Origin: Cryptomeria japonica
Lineage: Eukaryota > Streptophyta > Pinopsida > Cupressales > Cupressaceae
DNA: 64,000 bases
Direction of reading: 5' to 3'
NCBI RefSeq assembly: GCF_030272615.1
Contig: NC_081413.1
Span: 184,621,451-184,685,450, forward strand
Shown: positions 24,346 to 36,100 of the stretch, one piece after another
How the letters are laid out: every line of letters begins with the position of its first letter
Position numbering within the stretch: the stretch's first letter is position 1
Translations under genes and position numbers: made by a program
Notes under the pieces: generated by a model
What the model saw: the letters and a program-made list of their open reading frames with translations, nothing else
Databases searched by the model: none
What the model was told of the DNA's origin: nothing

Positions 24346-25392
24346 TGGTGCTTCTATTGCCTCACAGTGAAAGTTTTATTATTGTTGCTTTATTTTAGCA
24401 GAGGGGAGTTAAAGGGGAAGTTGTCAGGGACCTGTGACTAGGTAATGAAAGCTTGCATGTTGCAAACTCTTAGGTAAAATACCCTTCTCAAGGTCTTATC
24501 TCAATCCCTTACACTTTAACTTGACTATTAAGATGTAATTTATTTCAAAATCATACTGGAGGCAGTGGCACATGAGGTTCAGGAGATAAAGAGTCTTCAT
24601 GATAGTATGAAGAAATTTTTTGATAGTGCTCTAATTAACAAAGGAGAGGGTGCACGGAGAGTAGCAGGATGCCTGCAACTTGTTAAGACACTATGGTGCT
24701 TGTCCCCAAAGGCATTGTGATTAAGGGTTCACCTAAAGTCATTCTTCCTATGGCATCTAGGCTTGAACTTGTTGGAACCCCATAGCCCCAAGCTCATTAA
24801 AAAGTTACCATGGCCCTTGAATTCACTTTCTGAAGCATCAACTCAAGTCAATCTCTGAGGATCCCTGGAAAGCTCTGTGCCACATATAGAACAATAGATA
24901 GTGAGAGCTTCAAGAAGAGAGGTACAGAATCAGTTGTGAAGGGTCTTTATCGTGATGTTATAGTGTATCTAGATGCACCAGCCTATTCTGCTTTTACTTT
25001 CTAGTTTCTATGGGTAATTCCTTTAGTTTGGTAGTTTGTTACCAAGTTGCAATGTTGGTGTTGTAGAATTGATTCTTGTGCTTCTGAATAACAAATCACT
25101 CTTTTGTATTACTTTAGTTTATTGTCTGACCCATCAAAGCCCAAATTTACTAAACAAAGAACAGTCATCATTGCTTGCCTGACCACTACAATTATAACTT
25201 GTATGTGTGGAGTAATTTAAACATGTTTGATAGAATCCATGAAGACAAAAGGAATTTGCTGCCCATGCCATGATCAAACTATTACTTCAAGAGTGTGAGC
25301 TTCCAAGTGCTAATTACAAAGTTGACTCTAAAAATCAATCATTTGCAAGCAATGTCAGTTCCCCCTTTGGTAGAAAGCCAATCTGGCAGTTA
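24346..25392. other. Unassigned region
   Basis: No open frame with recognisable motifs and no clear repeat boundary. A few T-rich stretches only. It may be host intergenic DNA downstream of the VEL gene or decayed transposon. Confidence 0.4.
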
Positions 25393-25788
25393 TGTTGGCA
25401 GTATGATTAGCATATGGTTGGCATTTGATGTCAAAAACAGTAGCTTTCAGTAGATATGATGTTCTTGATGTCAACAATGGCAGATATGGCATTTGACATT
25501 TGATCTTCTCAGACCGACATGACATGTAGATGGTGTTTATGGCTAATGGCAAGCATATTTTGTTCAGTCCTTGTTTTGTTGATCATTTGATCTCATTTCA
25601 ATGACTAATGTCTTGGTATTTCTTGATCATGTTGGTGTGATATCCTTAATACAAGACTATGTTTCAAGATTTATTAACCTCTTGAGGTCTTGAACAAAAT
25701 AAGTACAATCTCAAGATAAGCCTATTGATTTAATGGTTGGCTCATTGACAAGGGATTATTTTTTCATGATACAATATCCATGTAGATA

Positions 25789-26010
25789 CATGTCATGAGC
25801 TTGGATTTTACACAAAAGTTTTAATGTGCTTTATGGACAAAATACTATTGCTTTCCTTGAAACCCTATATAAGGGTTTTAGACATTTTGTTTACAGAGAC
25901 ATGTCATGAGCTTGGATTTTACACAAAAGTTTTAATGTGCTTTATGGACAAAATACTATTGCTTTCCTTGAAACCCTATATAAGGGTTTTAGACATTTTG
26001 TTTAAAGAGA
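25789..26010 (+). repeat. 111-bp tandem duplication with TATA box
   Basis: Two copies (25789-25899 and 25900-26010) are almost identical and a third begins (CATGTCA). Each contains CCCTATATAAGGG, with TATATAA at 25866-25872 and 25977-25983. Inside the solo LTR this would be the core promoter, present twice. Confidence 0.8.
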
Positions 26011-26893
26011 CATGTCAATCATCTTCAAGGCAACGAAGAGATATTGTCATTATGCAGTTAAAAGCAGAATAAAGCTCTTTATTAAGCTTTTCTTAATTAT
26101 TCATGAGTATTAGATTGGTCAGTTTGGGTTTGGACAAACAAGTTTTGCTTTAAGACTTTACGTGAATAATTGATTGTGTAAATGCTCTGCAACAATTTGA
26201 ATTCATTTTGGAATAGACAGATGCAGTTGGAGGCAGTTAGAAACTAAAATTGAACATTGTGATTCGAAATGCAATGTGAGATAAAAGGATTTGAGCAGTT
26301 ATGGTTGGGTTGATCATGGTTTTTTTAAAACAGAGGAAATATCTTTAACACAGAGAATGTCCATTTTGAATTTGATTGAAATACAGATAATCTATGTAGC
26401 ATAGAGAAGAGTTGATAATAAAAGAGAGATAAGGGATTGTTGTTTGCTTGGTCTTATGTACACATTCTGATCTGAAGATTCATGTGAGATACAGAGGAAA
26501 GTTGATTTACACACTGGTCGTGTAAACGCAGTAAAACGGAGAGTTGTTTTGTATTGAAAACAGAGGAAGATCTCTGTATTGTCTTTGTTCTTATCTAGTG
26601 AAGTTGTATGTAAAACCAGTGAGGTATTAATGTGCTTGTGATGTCAGTGAGACAATTATATTGTAACCATTGAGGTTATTCATAGTGAATGATTCATAAG
26701 TGGTTTTTCACCCTTTAAGGGTTTTCCACTTCTAAAATACTTGTGTCACTGTCTTGATGATTTGTTTGATGTTACACATTCTTGATTGATAAATCTATGC
26801 TTAACAAAGTTCTTTTGGTCTGAAATTCTTAAGTTTTAAATTGTACTAAGTTCGGTTTTTAAAAGAAGTTAACTTCATTAGTCGCTGATTCAC

Positions 26894-26917
26894 CTCCCCC
26901 CCCGCCCCCCCCCCCCT
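26894..26917. repeat. C-rich tract
   Basis: A run of C broken once by T and once by G. It corresponds to the short C run (G run on the other strand) near the end of Copia element 2 LTRs, expanded here. Confidence 0.7.
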
Positions 26918-26937
26918 CAGTGACCTTACTTCCATCA

Positions 26938-28741
26938 AGTTTCAACTATTTCTCAACTGAGAAAAAACTATAAAACAAGAAGTTAATTATAGTCACATAG
27001 AAGTACTCAATAAGTATATTAATTATGAACTGTAAATGCATAAATGTTGTAGCAAATTAAAAAGCAACTGTTCAGTGTTTCTCAATTCAATTTTCAATAT
27101 CAATGGCAAGTTAGTCTGCTGATTTGAGTTTTAGCCAAACATTTGGTGTGCTTTTCACCACAATGGCTTGAGATTAAAACCCTGGCAGGCCCATGCTCTC
27201 TGCAGTAACACTTACGAATTTACATGCAATTTGTCAAGTTCAGTTCCCTCCCTGAGTGATAATTAAAGGGGTATGCCATTTTTTTTGTGATTTTAACTTC
27301 ATATTTGCAGCTTACACAAAAAATGATCTTCCACATTACCCAAATTATTTTTCCACTCTCACACAGAACCTTTATTTTGCTTGAGAGAACATCAACAAGA
27401 ACCATGAGGAGGACAATATGCACCAAAAGTGAGGTTAGACACACCAACTGCATATTTTGTAATCCTAAAACACCATAATTAGGGCAAGCCAGTGCAAACT
27501 CTTTGAAAATATATACCAAACTGCAAATCCATGCACCCAATTCATTGCCAATTAATAAGCTTTTCAAGGATGTCATTGGAACTACAGCACATGAAAGTAT
27601 TATTGCACAGTGAGCTCAAGTTAAATATGTTTCGCTGTACTCCTATGGTATACAATTCTTATCAGAAATAGCAAGAGTTCTATTATGATTTTTGGAATAA
27701 AATTAATTCCTTGTTTATCTATAGTCTAGAATATTGCCAATCAGAAATGCACAAATATTGCCATTGTATTTTAAAATCATGCAACTCATAATATTTTGAT
27801 TACACAATACCCTCACACTCTATCCCCACGACCAATAACATAAAAAACCAATTAGATTACAAATTACAATTGAGTTACTAAACTGTCAAGGTTCAACATA
27901 AATGTTTGTCATAAACATTTCAGAAAAATGTCTCATCCAATGCAACCATCGGAATTATTATTTTTGCGGAGTGAAAAACGGCATGGATTCTGTAACAAAG
28001 AGACAGAAATTACAACATGAGAAGCTTATGAAATAATACTGCACTGCCATGATCCCTTATTCATTTTTAAATACTCAACCTTCAGCCCAGCCTCCTAAAA
28101 TTATTTCTTCCTCAGATTTGAATTAGAAAAAACATAAAAGTTAAAACCAACTGGAAACACCTTTTACAATACTTGATCTATCTATCACAGCTTATATCAT
28201 CACATGCAAATCACTCAAACTCATTTTAGAGTGTTACATTTATGCCATAGAGATCAGACTATGTTCAGCAAGCAAGAACTAACACATGCAAATCGCTCAA
28301 ACTCATTTTAGAGTGTTACATTTATGCCATAGAGATCAGACGATGTTCTGCAAGCAAGAACTAACCATTGAGGAAATCATCAACACACAAAAATAAACAG
28401 TGAAAAGAAATGTACAATAAGCATTCTAGCTCCACAAGATTCCTAATTTAAAATTATAAATTCAAGTAATTAAATAGCTCTATCAGCTATTGCCATGTCA
28501 GTATACATGGAAAAAAATAAGCATCACGTCTAGAAAGCGTCTTGGATGAACACATCACCAATGATGGTGGTGATTAGAATGTCAAAATAGACTAATCATC
28601 TGTAATGATTACATGATAGAATTTACTATACAATGAAAATGACCTGATGCTTTGTTAAAATCTAGCAGTTATAATGGGAATACTCCAATGATTGAAAAAA
28701 TGTTAAAAAAATAAGAGACATGAAGAATTTTCCAGTCATAT
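26938..28741. other. Region downstream of the VEL gene
   Basis: AT-rich, without a convincing ORF. It should contain the 3' UTR and poly(A) site of the minus-strand VEL gene, but I cannot place the site. It includes an 82-bp tandem duplication, listed separately. Confidence 0.45.
28201..28364. repeat. 82-bp tandem duplication
   Basis: Copies 28201-28282 and 28283-28364 differ at only three or so positions and contain ATTTTAGAGTGTTACATTT. They lie 380-540 bp beyond the VEL stop codon, possibly within its 3' UTR. Confidence 0.8.
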
Positions 28742-30198
28742 TCAATGCCACAGCTTGCTGCAAAATCCATTGCGTAGAACTTTTGCCCTCTTGCTGTAAA
28801 CACCTTCGGAGAAAGTATCAACCAATTGTCCAGCCAAGCTTGCCGGATCATCAGACATGGTGTCAACAAAAACACTGACTATTCTTCGCTCCTGAGATGT
28901 TGCTCGTAAGCTGAACCATGTAAGAAACTTTATACGGAATTCCTTCTGTATGTGACCTTTACATTCCAGCCAACGAATCATCTTAACACAATACTCATAA
29001 TTTTTCTCCAAGGAACCAGGTGAATCCAGAGAGGACCTACGAATACCATTAGGTAGAGTCCTGTCACAATTGTGTAAGTCACCGTATCTGTTTGATCTCT
29101 TTCTTGAACCACCAATTTGTGGCTCCATGGCAGCCACTTCCTTGATTGGTTTTACAGCCCAATTCTCAGAACTACCATTAGGTTTTGTATGGCCATTTCT
29201 TAAGATTCCAGTTCCAGTGTCATCCCCTTTGCATATGCTGATAGGAAGTACCGGATGTGAACAATCAAAAGGAACTACATCCATCTCATTTCGAGGGGGC
29301 ATGCTGAACTCATTATCATTGCTAGTCTCCTCTAACAGTGTAACCTTAGAATGGTTTTCATGATCACTTTTAGGAAGTTCTGTCACCTGGTTGTTATCAC
29401 TTGAATTTGTTGAATCCCTCTGTGAATCTGCTTGAACACGTGAAGTCTGCATCAAACCTGTTTCAACCATTGCACGCTCCTCATCCAGAGCAGAAACCGA
29501 GTCTCCATGTGCATCTTCAGGGTCTCCACTTTCAGTTAAATTACAACCAGTGTTTTCATCCTTGGAAGTCTTAAACTGTGGTGTCAATGATTCATTCACA
29601 TCTAGATTACTGGAGTGAAATGTCTTATTTGAACATGCTTGAGGTTTTTCACAATATGGGAAGCAATGTTTGCTTGATAAATCCTTTTCAAGGCATTCCA
29701 ATGTGCCATTAGACTTCCGTTTTGGGGTAGAAGCAGCAAGCAGAACTTTGCCAAGGTCTCGAACCTTCAAATTTGAGGCACCCTCATTGAGTAGGATCTC
29801 CTCTTCTGTACTGATTGAACTTAAATTTTCTGAGCCTAGCTTACCAGATGTCCAAAGTTCCCTAGTTCGTGATTCAACATTTCTATGATTCTTGTCCTCA
29901 CTTTTGGTGGAGCACCTATTCTCAGTGTAGCCTAACAACCCTTTCTTTGTAAATGAAACAATCTTAAATATATACTCAGTTGAAGGCTGGAGATTTGAGA
30001 TTCGAGATCTTCTCTCAGTCCTCAATATAACATGTGTAGGTTCCTCACAATAGCTTCTTTCTTCAATCTTGCGGTACCACAACTTGTAACCAATAACATC
30101 TTCTGATGACTTACAATCAAGCTCATTTAAGACAATTACAACAGATGTGGATGAGATATCATCAAATTCAATCCTTGTAGCGATAGGAACCAAATCCC
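28742..30198 (-). CDS. VEL gene exon 4 (FNIII domain, linker, VID)
   Basis: 1457 nt. It starts [20 protein letters not shown], the first strand of the fibronectin type III domain, which runs to about [11 protein letters not shown] 300-residue Ser/Asp/Asn-rich linker follows with no domain that I recognise, then the VID region from [20 protein letters not shown] to the stop at 28744-28742 (SKLWH). Confidence 0.93.
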
Positions 30199-33100
30199 CT
30201 GTTGTCAATAGAGCAAAGATTAGATATGCATTTGGTAATTTGAAGAAGATAGGTTAAATATTGCTAGGAATGCTGAAGTTCCTTAATAATGTAATCTCCA
30301 CTTGAACTAATACAAATATCCTTACAATGAACATATTCTACAATCCTAAGAAACAGAGAAAAAATGCTCCAGCTTAATCAAGAAAAGGTTCTATTATTAT
30401 AAAGGCTATATAACAGACCAGCCTAGCAAATTCTATTTCATGCAGTCCCTTACCTCTGATATGAACATTATTGTTTGCTTGGGAGACCCATGAGAGCATG
30501 GCATCTGCTTCTTCTATGGCCATGGCACATAGTTTCTGTACCTCTGATCCTGAAGAAAGCCTACTAACAATTCCACGGGCCATCTTGGCATTTACTCCAG
30601 TCACTGGTCCTACCTCCTCTTCAAGTTTCTTCGCTGCCATTTCCACAATCTCATGCAGCTCTTTGTACTGCACTGTACCATTCAGAAGCCTGTGACTTAA
30701 CGAAATTCGGAAGCAAAGAATATCGACTCTCCGAGCATCCTTTGCAACTACCAACTGTTTTCTCCAGCATCTGCAGTGGACAACTATTTTATGAAAAGCT
30801 GGCATATAATCAATTTTCTCTGCATATTAAAGCTGAAAAATTAAAGGCATTCTTATATTGAAACATTCAAGTTCTTTAGTATTTTTAATTCCAGGGTTGT
30901 GTTTAAACCCATCAAGACTGTATCAACACAAATAGAAAATCAAACTTTAAGTTGATATGAGATCAAGGTCTGAAAAGAATAGAAAACTATGTGTTTCATA
31001 AAAGCAAAAGTGATGAATTTTGTAGGAAACAAACTTCATCAAAAATAAAAAATAAAGATTTTAAGAATAAAACTGCCAGTACGCCTCACCAAAATAAAGA
31101 GGAAAATCACAACAAGAGTAAATGATTTTAGCAGAACCAAAGCCACAAAACAAGCAACACAAATGCATTGTAATTGTGCTTAAAAACGAAAGCCAAGTTG
31201 GCTATCTGTGCAAACAAAAAATGAGATCTTCATAACACTTCTAATCTGAGGGCCAGTTGAAACCACTAACTCTATAATATATCTAAACGACCTACCCACC
31301 CACCCATCCTTTGATGACTAAACCAGATACAATTACAGGCATATCTCCAAATTTGACAAATTTATCTGTGCCAAGCAATTTAGTCATTATGTCTAGAATG
31401 TGCTCATCAATAAAACAGTAATAAAAAAAAGCATCTTCATTACCAACCAACAAGTGGATGTAATGGTGGACTTCAATATGCTTGGTGCAACCATGATAGA
31501 CTAGATTCTTCACCATCTTGAGGACTCTTTGATTATCACAAAAGAATGAAGTCAACATAGTGGGGGCCAAATTGAAGATCAACCAATATCCTTTGCAACC
31601 ACATCACCTCACGCCCTATACTGACAGCTGTCATATATTTTCTTAAGTGAAAGACAAGGCAACTGAAAGCTACAATTTGCTCCACAATGAAATTGCTCAT
31701 GATTAGAGAAAAATAATAGATCAAGTGGTAACTTGGTAACTATTAACTGATTCAACCCAGCCAGACTTAGTATACCCAAATAGTATGAAGTTGGTGGAGT
31801 GCTAATAAAGAAAGCCAAAGGTGAGTGTTCCTTTGACATATCAAAGGATACATTTTTGTAGCTTGCCAATGTTCTTCTTGAGGCTTGAACATGTATCTAG
31901 AAAGATGGCTTACTGCAAAATATAAGTCCAGTCCAGTCGTAATAAGATGAATCAAATTACCCACCAGATAACAACACACTAACTCATTGACTGGTTGCGA
32001 ATCAATGTTAGTTGAGAGTTTTATCCAAATTCCATAGGTGTAGATGATGGATTACACTCACATCTTAAACATTTCTATAATAGTTTTGGCATACTTAGTT
32101 TGTGAGACAAATATAGCATTCTTAAATTGCCAAAATTGTACACCTAATCAATAAAGTAAAAGCCCAAGATCAATCATTTAAAAAATAGTACAAAGGTCGG
32201 ATTTCACTTTTTAAATAGACTTGGCTTTATTGTTGGTGATGGTAAGGTAATGAATATAAACAATGAGCATCACAATGTCATCACTAGTGATTTTTCTATA
32301 GAGATTCAGATTTAAATAGCTTCCAAATCTTGAATCTCAAAAATGTATTTTGATACCAGACCCTAGGAGCCTCCTTAAGTGCATACAAGAACTTAAGCAG
32401 CCTATGAAACAACTATTCTATTCCAAGAACCTAGGAGTTGGAACCCTTGAGGCTACACCAAGTAGACCTCCTCTACCAAATCTCTATTCAAAAAGGCATT
32501 TGCTATGTCCATTTGATAAACAGCATATCGGAACTGAGCAGCAGCAGAGACTGCCTGTCAAAGGTTACCATCTTTGTGTTAGAAGTCAATGTCTCCTCAT
32601 TTTCCACCCTGCTGCTACTCATATCCTTTTGTGACAAACCTAGCTTCATACTAGTCCAAGGAACCATCTGATTTAGATTTGACCTTATACAACCATTTGC
32701 AACCAATGGGCTTCTTCCTTGGGGTATTCAAACAACACCCAAGTTTTATTTTGTATCAAGATCTAAAATTACACTTGTGGCATCCCCCCCATTCAAGTTT
32801 TCCCTTAGCCTCATCATACATGCAAACTTCAAATAATTGCAAAATAGCACACACAGGAGCAAAAGGTACTTGCACTGATTGTTTCCTTAATTGGGTAAAC
32901 TAACCTCCATGGATTTTGGCATTTCATATTTTGAACATCCTTTGGTGTGGTTTAATACCATTTTGGTCTTTAATTCTTGTTTTCATGAACATGCTCTTAA
33001 GGTTGGGTATCACCTTGCTCATCATCCAGTTATTCATCCTCCCAAACATCATCTAAACTATTCTAAGGTCATCTTGATTTACACTATTGGATTTCCTTTG

Positions 33101-36100
33101 GATTAAGACTCCACCCCTCTAATGCCCATGGATCTATGCTTTGTTCTAAGCCTCTTTTATATTTCATACCAAATTTATCAACAATAGCTTCCCATACAAG
33201 ACTTTGTCGATTTACCATCTTCTAAAAAGAAAGACATTTTCTCATCTACAGTTGCATCTCTATTGATCATAATCTTATGCACAAAGACATCAAGAATCCT
33301 ATATGCCTTCAATTGCTCACTAAAGCCAACAAATATATACCTTTTACATTTTGCATCTAATTTATTCCCATTTCATTTAGGAATTAGTGCAAAAAAAACA
33401 CACAAATAGATATGCGAGGCACATACTGCTGGTCTCCTTCCCAACCATGCTTCCTCAAGAGTGATATTTGAACTCTAAGAGATCGTGTATTCATAGGGTA
33501 ACTCCTTTCATGTATTCCTTGGACACTCCTTCCGTCGAAGGAGATCATCACTAGAGCTACTAGAGGGGGCATCTACAAATAGTACATCTAGGTCGGCTAG
33601 ACCTCCCCTCCTACATGCTTAGCCCGAAGCTTGCTTTTTAAGCTAAGCATTTCTTATAGATGGAGGATGGTATATCATATTGTCTTCACTGTCTCCAAAG
33701 TCATTGGTCACATGGCTTGAGGTTTCCTTTGGCCAAATGAGAGTCTACTCCCACTAGCTATGAGTCGAGACAAACCATCATATTCCTTACCCTAACCAGA
33801 TTTGTCGTTTTTGCAACCTCCAATATATGGAGAACAAGGAGCATTTCATCTTCAAATGCACAATTTACTACGAGATCTAAAGGAGATACTACTACCTTTA
33901 TAGGGACTCAAGCAAATAACTTTCTTTCGATATCTGGATCAACAACATTTGGCTCTTTATCTTCGAGAGTCCATCACTCTTCAATGCAAATCCATACATG
34001 AGGTCTCTTAGGATTCTAGAGCCCCCAAGTTGATCACCTCATTCCAACATATTCAAGAGCCCAACAACTCTAAATGACCTTTGGATATTGCTACTTCTCT
34101 TATAGAAATTAATAAACGAATGAGATAGCACCTCTCACAACTTTTGCCTTGACATGTTCCCCATCAACATTCTGGTCTTTTTTCTTCCTAACAGCATGGT
34201 TTAGCATCTTTTCATGACATAGATCTACTCCTCTCTGGCCACCCCCTACCATCAAGGGCAAATGCATATTATGAGCTTTTTCACTAAACAAGGGATACTT
34301 TGGCCTTGGATTTTAGATGTGATCATGGGGGAAGTATCTTACTCATACACATCCAAGAGCCCAACAACTCTAAATGACCTTTGGATACTACTACTTCTCT
34401 TATAGACATGGATAGACTTGTGAGATAGCATCTCTAGCAGCTTTTGTCTCAACATTTTCCCCCGTGAACATTGTGGTCTTTTTCTTCCTAACAGCATGGT
34501 TTAGCATCTTTTCATTGACACAGATCTACTCCTCTCTAGCCACCCCCCAGCATCAAGGGAAAATGCATAATATGAGCTTTTTCACTAATACAAGGATTGT
34601 GTTGGCCTTGAATGTTAGATGTGATCCTAGGGAAAGTATCTTACTTAACCCTCCCAAACCTCGGCACTCCTTGATGTGCATTATCAGATCTTGTATCCCT
34701 TCACAATGATCGATAATGGCACTAGTTACTTCACCATTTCTAGCATAGATAGTGATAATTTATGATCTCCAATTTTCAACATTTGCTCTTTGGGGTTCTC
34801 GATCCCTCTTCTTGGCTAGTAAGCACTAGTTTCTTGATCACTTGTGCTACTGGTCCCTTATTTTCTGTCTTTGCCTTGTTCTTCCCCTTTCTTGGGCCAC
34901 TGCAGATTTCTCTTCCTAGAACTTTCTTTTGTAAACTGTTGCACTCTTGAGTCCCATTGACCTACTTTTGGTCATCTACCAAAGAGTTTTGACCATACAT
35001 TTGGTGCCTTGAAAGTTGACAAAAATAGTTAGTTATTTCACAAATAGAAAGAAAATTCTTGTAAATGTCAATAACATACCAACCGTTCTTACATATATAG
35101 ACAACATTTTTCAATGTGTCACAAACATCTCCACACCATTCAAAAAAATGACTCCACCCATCTCCTAAAGTGACAGTTCACTTCTACTTTTATCCTTAAC
35201 AAAAAGATGTATATCAAGCTTTGTGGCATGCATGGTATCTGGATACAATCGAATCAAAGTACCATGGTTTGTTTAGGTGATGCGGCAAATGTGAATCCAT
35301 CTTTCATCTTGTGCTCATTTACTTCATGCTCCTCACTTTCAGAAAAAATTTCATGCTTTGGTCTCTTCTAGTCACTCTCCCACTTAAAGCAATTCCTTCT
35401 TAAGTGTCTAGGCTTGCTAAAAATAAAAGCACATCAGCTTGATATCCTAGAGGCTAGATGTGCTACTGCCTCTCACTCTAATAAACTTTTAGTATTCTAC
35501 TTGCCTTTGGTTTTGATGTGCACACTAAAAACACCTTTCATAGAATCTGCAGTCGCTGCTTCTGCCCAATCCAGTCTCCTCTTTTATATCAGCAATCAGT
35601 TATAAGGAAACAACAAATGAATCATATGATGATGGAAAGCTCCATAAAATAAAAGCTACCATGTCTTCATCGTACAAATTCTAGATAGCAAACAATTGAT
35701 CACTTAGATCCTACAAACACAAACATTCTAAGATGAATCTGCCCTGCTGCAACTTAGAAGAAAACGGTATGTTCTTCAAATATAAAGCCTGGCCAACCTC
35801 CAATGTCCAGTAATTGGTTTTGGATTCTCCAAAAGAGTGGTTGCATCAGTAGCATTTAAACCTTCTGGAATCAATGCATCTACTACAGACAACTTCAGAA
35901 GAATTATAACTTCCCCATGCTCTTGTTACAGTTCTCTGGATCATAAGCCGATCTTTACTCCAAAACACAAAATCTTATCAAGGTAACAATACTCCCAAAT
36001 GCTAAGTAGCTTATGAATCCATAGGTTGGAATGATTTCCAGTCAACTTCCGAGAGTTGAGCAAAAGAAAAGTCTGCATTCCTGAAAATCAAAGCCATAAT

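Larger units (their letters stand above)
25393..26937 (+). repeat. Probable solo LTR of a Copia-type element
   Basis: The left end TGTTGGCAGTATGATTAG followed by GGCATTTGATGTCAA resembles the sense start of the Copia element 2 LTR (TGTTGGTATTTTGG, then CATTGATGTCAAC). The right end carries CTGATTCACC, a C-rich run and CTCAGTGACC, resembling that LTR's CTGATTCACCCCCCC...CTCAGTTGTC end. Flanking pentamers are AGTTA (25388-25392) and AGTTT (26938-26942), matching at four of five. No internal coding region adjoins it. The exact right end (CA at 26936-26937) is the least certain point. Confidence 0.5.

Noticed and set aside
25360-25372. CCCCCTTTGG taken at first as a polypurine tract of a minus-strand Copia element
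   Set aside because: The adjoining LTR-like sequence reads in plus orientation, so the tract would be on the wrong strand and wrong side.
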